A DNA stretch of 64,000 bases from Pectobacterium peruviense (GTDB lineage: Bacteria; Pseudomonadota; Gammaproteobacteria; Enterobacterales; Enterobacteriaceae). The notes below the pieces were generated by a model. That model was not told the DNA's origin and ran no database searches. It saw nothing but the letters and a program-made list of their open reading frames with translations. Numbering within the stretch: the stretch's first letter is position 1; every line of letters starts with the position of its first letter. The translations under genes and the position numbers were made by a program. The stretch covers positions 1 through 64,000 of the forward strand of contig NZ_LXFV01000059.1 in assembly GCF_002847345.1 (NCBI RefSeq), given 5' to 3'. This document shows, piece by piece, positions 26,987-33,971 of this stretch.

Positions 26987-28006
26987 ATGCAGTATATCCG
27001 GCTAGGAAAAAGTGACTTACTTGTCTCCCGCATCTGCATGGGATGTATGGGGTTTGGCGATCCGTCGACAGGCCAGCATCGCTGGACGCTGGACGAAACA
27101 GAAAGCCGGAACATCATTCGCTACGGCTTGGAAAAAGGCATCAATTTTTACGATACCGCGATCGCCTACCAAAACGGCTCAAGTGAACGGTACGTTGGCC
27201 GGGCACTGCGTGATATGGCAAAGCGCGATGACGTGGTGCTGGCTACAAAGTTTCTGCCGAGAACCCCTGCGCAAATTGCAGAGGGTATTAGTGGAAAGCA
27301 GGCAATAACCCGCTCACTTGACATGAGCCTGCAGAATCTTGGTATGGACTACATAGACCTCTACATCTGCCATATCTGGGATTACAACACTCCCGTCATT
27401 GAGGTGCTTGAAGCCCTGCATGCCGCCGTCACCGCTGGCAAAGTGCGCGCTATTGGCATTTCAAACTGCTATGCATGGCAGTTGGCCAAGGCGAACGCTC
27501 TAGCAGAGCGCGAAGGGCTGACGACCTTTGTTTCTGTTCAGAGTCACTACAACCTGATAATGCGTGAAGATGAACGAGAACTCTTCGGACTGTGCGCTGA
27601 AGATGGCATCGCGTTGACGCCCTATAGCGCACTGGCCAGCGGGCGTCTAGCACGTCGGGAAGGCAACACGCGGCGAGCTACGGAGGATGGCTATGCGCGC
27701 GGGAAGTACGACCGCACGGCAGAACAGGATCGGGTCATTATCGAGCGGGTAGCCGAGCTTGCCGATCAACATCAGGTGTCCATGACGGAAATCTCGCTCG
27801 CATGGTTACTGACAAAAGTAACCTCCCCTGTGGTCGGCGCCACGCAAAAACATCATGTTGACGGTGCGGTAAACGCCGTGAACCTTCAACTGAGCCCGGA
27901 AGAAATCGGGTATCTGGAAGCGTGCTATCAGCCGCATTTTCATACTGGAATCATGGCGCAAAACACACCGCAGACCAAAGATGCTAAGCAGGTCTGGACG
28001 CGGTAG
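26987..28006 (+). CDS. Aldo/keto reductase (YajO/IolS-like)
   Basis: A 339-aa aldo/keto reductase with the fold's catalytic context: FYDTAIAYQNGSSE (Asp, Tyr), VLATKFLPR (Lys) and YICHIWDY (His). GKVRAIGISNC and VVGATQKHHVDGAV are cofactor-loop signatures. It is longer than the aldo/keto reductase encoded at 25056 and belongs to a different subgroup. AAAAGGAG lies just before the ATG. It is part of the same train of redox genes. Confidence 0.92.
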   Translation: MQYIRLGKSDLLVSRICMGCMGFGDPSTGQHRWTLDETESRNIIRYGLEKGINFYDTAIAYQNGSSERYVGRALRDMAKRDDVVLATKFLPRTPAQIAEGISGKQAITRSLDMSLQNLGMDYIDLYICHIWDYNTPVIEVLEALHAAVTAGKVRAIGISNCYAWQLAKANALAEREGLTTFVSVQSHYNLIMREDERELFGLCAEDGIALTPYSALASGRLARREGNTRRATEDGYARGKYDRTAEQDRVIIERVAELADQHQVSMTEISLAWLLTKVTSPVVGATQKHHVDGAVNAVNLQLSPEEIGYLEACYQPHFHTGIMAQNTPQTKDAKQVWTR

Positions 28007-28044
28007 CCGTTATTCAATTTCATGAAATGTAATTCGGATGACGG

Positions 28045-28257
28045 ATGATTTATAAAACAGCGGTAGCCTGTCTGGTCGCGTTTACTGGGTTCGCTTCAGC
28101 ACTGGCGGCAACGCCTGCTTATTACATCGCGGAGTTTCAGGCGACCGATCGTGAAGCTATAAAACCCTACAGCGCTCAGGTGGAGTCAACCTTCAGGCCC
28201 TTTGGAGATCAGTTGCCTTCCTATCAACGTCAACTGATCGAGCGTCTTAAACAGTAA
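28045..28257 (+). CDS. Short exported DUF1330-like protein, probably truncated
   Basis: A 70-aa protein with a signal peptide (MIYKTAVACLVAFTGFASALAA) followed by PAYYIAEFQATDREAIKPYSAQVESTFRPFGD, the first half of a DUF1330 (dimeric ferredoxin-like) domain. The family's second half (strand with GE/EG and FPS-type residues) is missing: after FGD the sequence jumps to LPSYQRQLIERLKQ. I read it as an internal deletion that kept the frame, or a decaying gene. It lies between the aldo/keto reductase and an exported monooxygenase-like gene. Confidence 0.55.
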   Translation: MIYKTAVACLVAFTGFASALAATPAYYIAEFQATDREAIKPYSAQVESTFRPFGDQLPSYQRQLIERLKQ

Positions 28258-28297
28258 TTGGCCGAAACGTACACATTAATTTCAGTAAAAGGTTAAC

Positions 28298-29008
28298 GTG
28301 AAAAATAGTCTCATGATTTTAATTTGCATGCTAATAAGCAGCCCCGTTTTTGCAAAAAATCCGGACACGCAGGACAAGCCCGTGATGAATATCTTTGAGA
28401 TTAGCATCAGGCCCGATCGGGACCGGCATTTTGATGAGGTTGCCAGACAAACGATTTCTGCCTCGGTTGATCATGAAGCGGGCACGCTGGCGATGTACGC
28501 CCTGAAACGCAGTGACAATGCGCGTCAGGCATACATGGTCGAACTCTACGAAAACGATAGTGCCTACCGCAAACATCTGGATGCCGCTCCGTACAAGGCA
28601 TTCGCCGCTCGTGCACCTGACATTATTGATCAGAAGCAGAAAATCACCCTGGTGCCACAATTTCTGGGGGACAAACACATCATACCGGATGAACGGACCA
28701 TCAATAATCTGGTGGTAGTCGAGGTAAAGCCTGAATTTCAGACAGCATTCAAAAGCATTGTCCTTCCCGAAATGGCGCAGTCGCTCAGAGTAGAAAAGGG
28801 AGTGTTTGCCATGTATGCCGCGACAGACGCAAAGAATCTCCATCGCTGGTATTTCTATGAGATTTACGCCAGTGAGGAAGATTATCAACTGCACAGACAA
28901 ACGCCACACTTTAGGGATTATCTCAAGCAAACGGCGCATATGAGCGCCAGTAAGGAGTCTATTCCTGTCAAACCGGTATTTATCCGTAACAAAGGCGGAA
29001 TCAAATAA
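28298..29008 (+). CDS. Exported tandem antibiotic-biosynthesis-monooxygenase (ABM) domain protein
   Basis: A 236-aa protein with a signal peptide (MKNSLMILICMLISSPVFA) and two ABM-like ferredoxin folds. The first is VMNIFEISIRPDRDRHFDEVARQ ... TLAMYALKR ... YMVELYENDSAYRKHL. The second is NLVVVEVKPEFQTAFKSIVLPEM ... VFAMYAATD ... WYFYEIYASEEDYQLH. Single-domain relatives are small cofactor-less monooxygenases or quinone/heme binders. Two in one exported chain would form an intramolecular dimer in the periplasm. It precedes an exported carboxymuconolactone-decarboxylase-type gene. Confidence 0.78.
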   Translation: MKNSLMILICMLISSPVFAKNPDTQDKPVMNIFEISIRPDRDRHFDEVARQTISASVDHEAGTLAMYALKRSDNARQAYMVELYENDSAYRKHLDAAPYKAFAARAPDIIDQKQKITLVPQFLGDKHIIPDERTINNLVVVEVKPEFQTAFKSIVLPEMAQSLRVEKGVFAMYAATDAKNLHRWYFYEIYASEEDYQLHRQTPHFRDYLKQTAHMSASKESIPVKPVFIRNKGGIK

Positions 29009-29055
29009 GGGGATGAGTACTTAACCATCCGCACCGTTGACCAATGAGGATTAAC

Positions 29056-29859
29056 ATGAAAAGCGTGATTGCAGCGGCGGCCATGTCGCTTGTTCTTTCT
29101 GATTTTGCTAACGCTGAGGAAAAAAGAGGTGAAGCTATGATGAAAGTTGAACCTTCAGCCCTTTCGGAAGCTGATATCCGTTCTGTCTCACCGGCACTGG
29201 CGCGCTTTAGCCGTGAAGCTATTACTGAAGATCTCTGGATACGCGATACCCTCTCGCCTCGGGAGCGTAGTATGGTGACCGTCGCCATACTAATTGCTCG
29301 AAACCAGACTGGCGAGCTGAAGCACTATTTAGAAGTTGCCCTCAATAGTGGCGTTACGCCAGCAGAATTATCAGAGATCATTACTCATTTGGCGTTCTAT
29401 ACCGGATGGCCGAATGCAATGGCAGCCGTCAGCGTTACCAAAGCGGTTTTTGAGGCTCGTGGCGTCAGGGCAGACGCACTTCCTGAAGCCTCTCCAGCAC
29501 TGCTTCCTCTTAATCAAGAGGCAGAAAAGCAGCGCTCAGAAACGGTGGAAAAAAATGTGAGTTCCATTTCGCCCGGGCTGGTTAAATTCACCGCTGCTCC
29601 ATTATTCCTGGATCTCTGGCAAAGACCTGCACTTAAGCCCCGCGACAGAAGTCTGATCACGGTCAGCGCGTTAATCGCATCCGGACAGAGCGCACAGATT
29701 GGCTATCACCTTAACAGAGCGATGGATAATGGACTTTCAGCTGAAGAAGCGGGTGAAGTCGTTACCCAGGCGGCGTTCTACGCTGGCTGGCCAAACGCAT
29801 TTACCGCGGTCCCAGTTGTCGGTGAGGTATTACGCAATCGGTCGCCCATCAAAGGGTAA
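29056..29859 (+). CDS. Exported tandem carboxymuconolactone-decarboxylase-family protein
   Basis: A 267-aa protein with a signal peptide (MKSVIAAAAMSLVLSDFANA) and two CMD/AhpD-like domains. The first has LSPRERSMVTVAILIA ... ALNSGVTPAELSEIITHLAFYTGWPNAM; the second has LKPRDRSLITVSALIA ... AMDNGLSAEEAGEVVTQAAFYAGWPNAF. The active-site CxxC of AhpD is absent, so a peroxidase role is unlikely; a lactone or small-molecule role is possible. The start at 29056 is preferred to 29044 because GAGGATTAAC precedes it. Last gene of the LysR-linked train. Confidence 0.83.
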   Translation: MKSVIAAAAMSLVLSDFANAEEKRGEAMMKVEPSALSEADIRSVSPALARFSREAITEDLWIRDTLSPRERSMVTVAILIARNQTGELKHYLEVALNSGVTPAELSEIITHLAFYTGWPNAMAAVSVTKAVFEARGVRADALPEASPALLPLNQEAEKQRSETVEKNVSSISPGLVKFTAAPLFLDLWQRPALKPRDRSLITVSALIASGQSAQIGYHLNRAMDNGLSAEEAGEVVTQAAFYAGWPNAFTAVPVVGEVLRNRSPIKG

Positions 29860-30202
29860 AACCAAGGTATTACACATTAACCTGCCTGCAGATGATTATC
29901 TCTTCGCGATGTCAGCGACATCCGTTTCTGGCACACAGGGGACAAGCACGTAACGCTGAAGGTCTGCTGAGAGCGAAAAGCGGAAGCTCGTAATTCATGC
30001 TTACATTGGGTGTGTCTTAAACAATTGGAATAGTTCACGGCAAATCGCTTGCGTTTTGCCGGGATAAACATTGTACGTCCAGGGGCAATAGTGGTGGTAG
30101 TGCTGATACCCACATCACCAGTTCGGCCGGGTTCTGTCGGCGCTCGGGAGCATTAGGCTAAAGGCCGTATGGAACGAACCTATCAGCACTTCTAGAGGGC
30201 AT
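29860..30202. other. Intergenic region between the CMD gene and the radical SAM gene
   Basis: Contains the left 48-bp repeat and otherwise no gene that I recognise. Short ORFs here have no family features. It forms the 3' boundary of the AT-rich RiPP-like locus. Confidence 0.45.
29928..29975 (+). repeat. 48-bp direct repeat, left copy
   Basis: This stretch matches 32190-32237 in the same orientation and length with 40 of 48 bases identical by eye, including TGGCACA, CACGT and GTCTGC/ATCTGC-GAGAGCG parts. The TGGCACA centre with flanking TCCG/GGAC resembles degenerate palindromic intergenic repeats seen in gammaproteobacteria. The two copies bracket the RiPP-like locus. Confidence 0.7.
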
Positions 30203-31630
30203 TTAGTTCAACAGTTCTTTTTTCATTTTCGTTATATTGCAAAAATATTCATTGACATTCAAATAATCACCATTGCAATCTTCATTTGCGTTTCTTACCA
30301 AGCACATTGAACAAGTACCTTTAATATCACATTGCATGCATTTGGGGAAATCTTTCCTTTTTATCATTCTTAATAAATTTATTTTCCTAGAAAAATGCCA
30401 GACATCATTTAATGATGTTTCCAGGATATTACCTAAAACACAATACTGCCAGCCAGCACAGGGATAAACGTTTCCGTTCTCAGCAATGCAAACAGATACA
30501 CTACAAATCGAACAGATAGGGTCTTCCGGATCAACATGACTCTTATTAATCAGGTCATCTTTCAATCTATCAAGATAAGTTTTATCATTAGAAGATTTAT
30601 CTTTAATAACGTCACTGACTTCATTTAATGAGAGTCGATTACCGATGATTTTATTTGAATGATCATACTCCGCAATCAAAGCATAATCATAACTGACAGC
30701 AATCCCATATTTTTTCGCCCATTCAATGACATCGCGATAACAATTTTTATTCTGTTTCATTACTGGACAACTGATCTGTAGCGGTATATCATTTTCGACT
30801 AACTTAAGTATTGATGATTCGGTTTTTTTAAAACTTCCTGTCATTTTTGTTATTGAATCATGAATGACAGGAACTGTTGAATACAGCGATGTCTGAACTC
30901 CCAACAATCCATTCAGCTTCATCTCAGTCACGACTTCATCAGTCAGGAGCGTGAGATTAGTAAGAACGCTGACGGAAAAATCATACTCCCTGCATTGCTT
31001 TAATATGTCACAAAAATCTTTATGCAACATAGGCTCCCCTCCGCTCAGAGTTATATGTAGCACATTCATATCTTTACATTGTTTCAACAAAGAATAGATA
31101 TTTTCCGTGTCCAGTGTTTTTATTTTTTTCTCATGAGGGATATAACAATGAATGCATCGCTCATTACACTTACTGGTGATTTCTATATGTACGCTGGTCA
31201 AGCGGTTTACTTCGCTTTCATGCTTTTCAAAGAACTCATTTGTATTGTCTGGATTATCCTTACTTATGTCGACTTTTACTTTACTATCTATATCTTTATA
31301 TGTAAAAACATAATCATTGCTGTTACATTCAGCAGCAGTCTCCCCTTTACACAAAAAACCATCACAAACTAACTCAGAGAAAAACTCTTCGACATCATCT
31401 CTTATTATTTCAATGCTGGCATCTTTGAACTTAGCAAGTAGTTCAGTACATATATTAAGAGTAGATTTTGGAGTCTTATTTAAAGTAGATAAAAACACAG
31501 CTCCACTTTCTGAAACAATTCTTTCTCCTATCACCTCATCTTTTACATACCTGTAGTTCCTATCATCCGTAATGTAACCATAATCACCGTAATTCCTGAA
31601 TAGTACATTTGATTTGAGTTTAAAATACAT
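30203..31630 (-). CDS. Radical SAM/SPASM RiPP-type peptide maturase with N-terminal PqqD-like domain
   Basis: A 475-aa putative peptide-modifying enzyme. Residues ~1-100 resemble a PqqD/RRE peptide-recognition domain (LKSNVLFRNYGDYGYITDD start). The radical SAM core has CNERCIHC (Cys155, 159, 162) for the 4Fe-4S/SAM cluster and GGEP at 197-200. The C-terminal SPASM region (residues ~370-465) has Cys373, 376, 381, 391, 397, 431, 434, 440, 443, 452 and 464, enough for two auxiliary clusters. Such enzymes install thioether, C-C or C-O crosslinks on ribosomal peptides. It follows a 38-aa peptide gene, with a hairpin between. No peptidase or exporter is adjacent. The gene is markedly AT-rich, suggesting horizontal transfer. 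Confidence 0.87.
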   Translation of the reverse strand: MYFKLKSNVLFRNYGDYGYITDDRNYRYVKDEVIGERIVSESGAVFLSTLNKTPKSTLNICTELLAKFKDASIEIIRDDVEEFFSELVCDGFLCKGETAAECNSNDYVFTYKDIDSKVKVDISKDNPDNTNEFFEKHESEVNRLTSVHIEITSKCNERCIHCYIPHEKKIKTLDTENIYSLLKQCKDMNVLHITLSGGEPMLHKDFCDILKQCREYDFSVSVLTNLTLLTDEVVTEMKLNGLLGVQTSLYSTVPVIHDSITKMTGSFKKTESSILKLVENDIPLQISCPVMKQNKNCYRDVIEWAKKYGIAVSYDYALIAEYDHSNKIIGNRLSLNEVSDVIKDKSSNDKTYLDRLKDDLINKSHVDPEDPICSICSVSVCIAENGNVYPCAGWQYCVLGNILETSLNDVWHFSRKINLLRMIKRKDFPKCMQCDIKGTCSMCLVRNANEDCNGDYLNVNEYFCNITKMKKELLN

Positions 31631-31660
31631 AAGATTATATTCCGACTGTATATAAATAAA

Positions 31661-31686
31661 GAAGCGACGAAAACTGTCGCCGCTTC
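31661..31686 (-). terminator. Attenuator-like hairpin between the precursor peptide and the maturase gene
   Basis: On the minus strand GAAGCGGCGA-CAGTTT-TCGTCGCTTC forms a 10-bp stem (one G-U pair) with a 6-base loop, directly followed by TTTATTTAT. It lies 21 bases after the precursor stop and ends about 30 bases before the maturase ATG. That is the classical place for a partial terminator that yields more peptide than enzyme. Confidence 0.75.
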
Positions 31687-31707
31687 GCTGTATGTCAGAG
31701 TGTGAAA

Positions 31708-31824
31708 TTAACGATTGCTAGGTCCAGGAGGGTTGCAGGGTCTCCCGCTGGGTTTACTGTTAGGACGGCATTCCGCCTTGTATGCAGAACTTTTCGCTAA
31801 AACTGCCGGTTTTGAATAACTCAT
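31708..31824 (-). CDS. Candidate RiPP precursor peptide (38 aa)
   Basis: A 38-residue ORF starting MSYSKPAVLAKSSAYKAEC and ending in a Pro/Gly/Arg-rich tail (PSGRPCNPPGPSNR). It contains two cysteines (Cys19 and Cys30). The Shine-Dalgarno GAGG lies nine bases before the ATG at 31824; the in-frame ATG at 31839 has none. It has its own promoter (below) and lies immediately upstream of the PqqD/radical SAM/SPASM gene on the same strand. The N-terminal half would be the leader bound by the PqqD-like domain and the tail the modified core. I do not recognise a named RiPP family in it; precursor status is inference from context. Confidence 0.72.
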   Translation of the reverse strand: MSYSKPAVLAKSSAYKAECRPNSKPSGRPCNPPGPSNR

Positions 31825-31855
31825 ACATATTGTCCTCATAAAATGTAAGTCTATT

Positions 31856-31884
31856 ATGTTATTCCCCAGTTTTGTAAGAGTCAA
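31856..31884 (-). promoter_or_regulatory. Sigma-70 promoter for the precursor peptide
   Basis: On the minus strand TTGACT (31879-31884) is followed after exactly 17 bases by TAACAT (31856-31861), which would start RNA ~25 bases before the peptide ATG. The -35 box lies at the edge of an older decayed gene. Confidence 0.55.
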
Positions 31885-31904
31885 CTTGTTGCTGGCATGG
31901 GTTG

Positions 31905-32093
31905 AAACAATGGTCATTAGCAGCCTGTTGCAGGGTAACGACACCTTGAGCCGGGGCGGGGCTAACTTCTCCACAACTGCCGATGGGGGCGTGCTGAGTG
32001 GCGGTGATTGACGCTCGCTGACCAGACAGGGCAGATGCAAAGCCGCAATATGATGGTGACGGTAAACCACTGGCAGAACAGCGGCACGGTGCA
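31905..32093 (+). pseudogene. Filamentous-haemagglutinin/CdiA-like repeat remnant
   Basis: Two short frames on the + strand resemble pieces of haemagglutinin repeats: SSLLQGNDTLSRGGANFSTT-like in the first and QMQSRNMMVTVNHWQNSGTVQV in the second, ending in a stop at about 32093. FHA-type two-partner-secreted proteins contain many N-SG-T-x-Q motifs of this kind. No intact gene remains. Recognition is by motif only and is uncertain. Confidence 0.35.
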
Positions 32094-32138
32094 GGTGTAA
32101 GCATACCCGTATTAGTTCCACACACTTTGAGAATTCCT

Positions 32139-32314
32139 GTGATCTGCTCCCCGCCGGTTGATGTAGATAGATGCTAGGAATGGCTGCTCCTGGCACAAAG
32201 CAGACAAACACGTGACGCAGAAGATCTGCAGAGAGCGGAAGTGCAAAATTGTTCTCTCAGTTGATGGAGAAATTACTAACATTGCAGTGTGTTAATCAAC
32301 GGGGAGCAGGTCAC
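32139..32314. repeat. 176-bp segment with inverted terminal repeats (MITE- or IS-end-like)
   Basis: The left end GTGATCTGCTCCCCGCCGGTTGAT (32139-32162 in two parts) is matched in inverted form by ATCAACGGGGAGCAGGTCAC (32295-32314). The left arm is 24 bases and the right arm 20, one mismatch apart from a 4-base gap. It encloses the right copy of the 48-bp direct repeat and no gene. It may be a relic of a transposable element. Confidence 0.5.
32190..32237 (+). repeat. 48-bp direct repeat, right copy
   Basis: Partner of the repeat at 29928-29975, same orientation and equal length, differing at eight positions by eye. Together they bound a 2.2-kb segment carrying the RiPP-like locus. Confidence 0.7.
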
Positions 32315-32334
32315 GGTTTCCCTTGTTAATATCT

Positions 32335-33009
32335 TCAAGCAGCGAGAATGGCAGAATGCTGACGAAGATGATTTTGGAAAAGTTCTGCATAATCTGATGA
32401 TACCGCGGCTTTTACGCTTTCCCTTTTCGCAAGTGCGGCTTTCCATGCGGAAGTACGCGGAAGTCCCTCAAAAATCGCCTCAGATACTGATGCATCGATG
32501 ATGGAGAAGTAACGAAAAATAGGAGCGTAGACCGCATCAACCATACTGAATTCGGCACCAGAGAAATAAGGCCCTAAGCTCAATTCAGATTCAATACGTT
32601 CAAGCTGCTCACGGAACACCGCGCGTTTGCTGTCTGCAATGACCTGATCAGTCGCATTTAAAAATTGCCATGCATTGCCAAGCATTGATGTAGAGAACTC
32701 GATCCATGCGCGCTGTCTGGCTCTTACTAATGCATCGTCAACATACATCGGATCACCGTCTTGCGTTTCATTAAGGTACTCGCAGATCACCATGCTCTCG
32801 AAAATAATGGCATCTTCGCCGTTTGCCTGACGCACTTTAAGTAGCGGCACCTTGCCGGTGGGTGACAGGGCAAGAAACCAATCAGGCTTCGCCGATAAGT
32901 CTACATTTACGCGTTCAAATGGCACATTTTTTTCGAGAAGAACGATCGCTGAACGCTGTACAAAGGGACATAGTGGGTGGCTAATAAGTGTTAGGTCATG
33001 GGTAGACAT
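32335..33009 (-). CDS. Glutathione S-transferase family protein
   Basis: A 224-aa GST-fold protein. The thioredoxin-like N-terminal half has LISHPLCPFVQRSAIVLLEKNVPFERVNVDL and the cis-Pro motif GKVPLL with ESMVICEYLNE for glutathione binding. The C-terminal half is all-helical. SHPLCPFVQR places a Cys at the active site, as in Omega/Beta-like GSTs, which favours thiol-transfer or dehalogenation over conjugation. It lies 78 bases downstream of an SDR gene on the same strand, so the two may be an operon under the divergent LysR regulator. Confidence 0.88.
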   Translation of the reverse strand: MSTHDLTLISHPLCPFVQRSAIVLLEKNVPFERVNVDLSAKPDWFLALSPTGKVPLLKVRQANGEDAIIFESMVICEYLNETQDGDPMYVDDALVRARQRAWIEFSTSMLGNAWQFLNATDQVIADSKRAVFREQLERIESELSLGPYFSGAEFSMVDAVYAPIFRYFSIIDASVSEAIFEGLPRTSAWKAALAKRESVKAAVSSDYAELFQNHLRQHSAILAA

Positions 33010-33087
33010 CTCAAACTCCAGATAAAATGATAGCTCGCCGCCATAAAAGATGGCGGCTTGATGAACTGTAAATTTTATTTTGGTGGC

Positions 33088-33834
33088 TTAGATTGAAACG
33101 CCGCCGTCGATGATGATTTCTGAACCTACGGTCCAGGCAGACTCATCAGATGCAAAGTAAAGTACCGCTTGCGCGACTTCTTGAGGTTTACCAAAACGAC
33201 CGGCTGGGATGGTTGCAACGATATCTTTCATCACTTGATCATGATATTCCACTGGAATCCTCGCCTTATCGTAAAGCGGTGTATCAACAGGGCCAGGGCT
33301 CACTGCGTTGATACGGATTCCACGAGAAAGTAACTCGTTAGAAAGTGTTTTTGACATGTTCAGCAATGCCGCTTTGGTTGAGCCATAAACGGAAGAGTTC
33401 TCAGGTCCGGTGTGAGCATTTATAGATGTATTAAAGACTACTGATGCAGAGCTTGCGAACACTGGCAGCAGTGCCTGCATTAGGAAGTAAGGACCTTTAA
33501 CGTTGATATCATAAATGCGGTCGAACATCTCTTCTGTCCATACCTCGATTGGCATATACATTGAGATACCCGCATTCAGGAAAGCGATATCCAGTTCACC
33601 AAAGTGTTCCTTAACCGTTTGAGCCAGCGCTTTCTGTGCATTCACATCAGCGGAATCAGCGCTCACTACTAACACATCATTACCCAGTTCTACTTTTGCC
33701 TTTGCGATATAATCCGGGTTAACACCAGTAACAATTACGCGTGCACCTTCTGCAACAAACAGCTTCGCTGTTTCAAGACCAATACCACTTGTTCCACCCG
33801 TAATCAGTGCGCGTTTACCTTGTAATCTAGACAT
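33088..33834 (-). CDS. Short-chain dehydrogenase/reductase (SDR)
   Basis: A 248-aa NAD(P)-dependent oxidoreductase with the Rossmann motif ALITGGTSGIGLETA, the NAG motif LNAGI, catalytic Ser in NTSINAH and YxxxK in SSVYGSTKAALLN. PGPVDTPLYDK and the C-terminal EIIIDGGVSI are typical of classical SDRs. The start is taken at 33834 because CAGGAG lies eight bases upstream and the longer ORF adds a non-homologous nine residues. It is divergent from the LysR gene at 33972. Substrate unknown. Confidence 0.92.
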   Translation of the reverse strand: MSRLQGKRALITGGTSGIGLETAKLFVAEGARVIVTGVNPDYIAKAKVELGNDVLVVSADSADVNAQKALAQTVKEHFGELDIAFLNAGISMYMPIEVWTEEMFDRIYDINVKGPYFLMQALLPVFASSASVVFNTSINAHTGPENSSVYGSTKAALLNMSKTLSNELLSRGIRINAVSPGPVDTPLYDKARIPVEYHDQVMKDIVATIPAGRFGKPQEVAQAVLYFASDESAWTVGSEIIIDGGVSI

Positions 33835-33971
33835 GTAAAAATCTCCTGGTAGTTTTAACAACCGATCGGCGAATGACCGATTTGATCGCCACTATAAGCT
33901 CATGCTCATATAGTGATAAGATTGTATTTTTAAATATGTTTCATGCATTAAAAGCATAAATGGGTTTTAGG

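Noticed and set aside
31825-32211. Longer minus-strand frame containing the precursor peptide
   Set aside because: The upstream part has no ribosome site and crosses the promoter and a gene fossil; only the last 38 codons fit a peptide gene.
32289-32501. 70-aa plus-strand ORF overlapping the GST 3' end
   Set aside because: It runs antisense into the GST gene; the start resembles an IS-end remnant at most.
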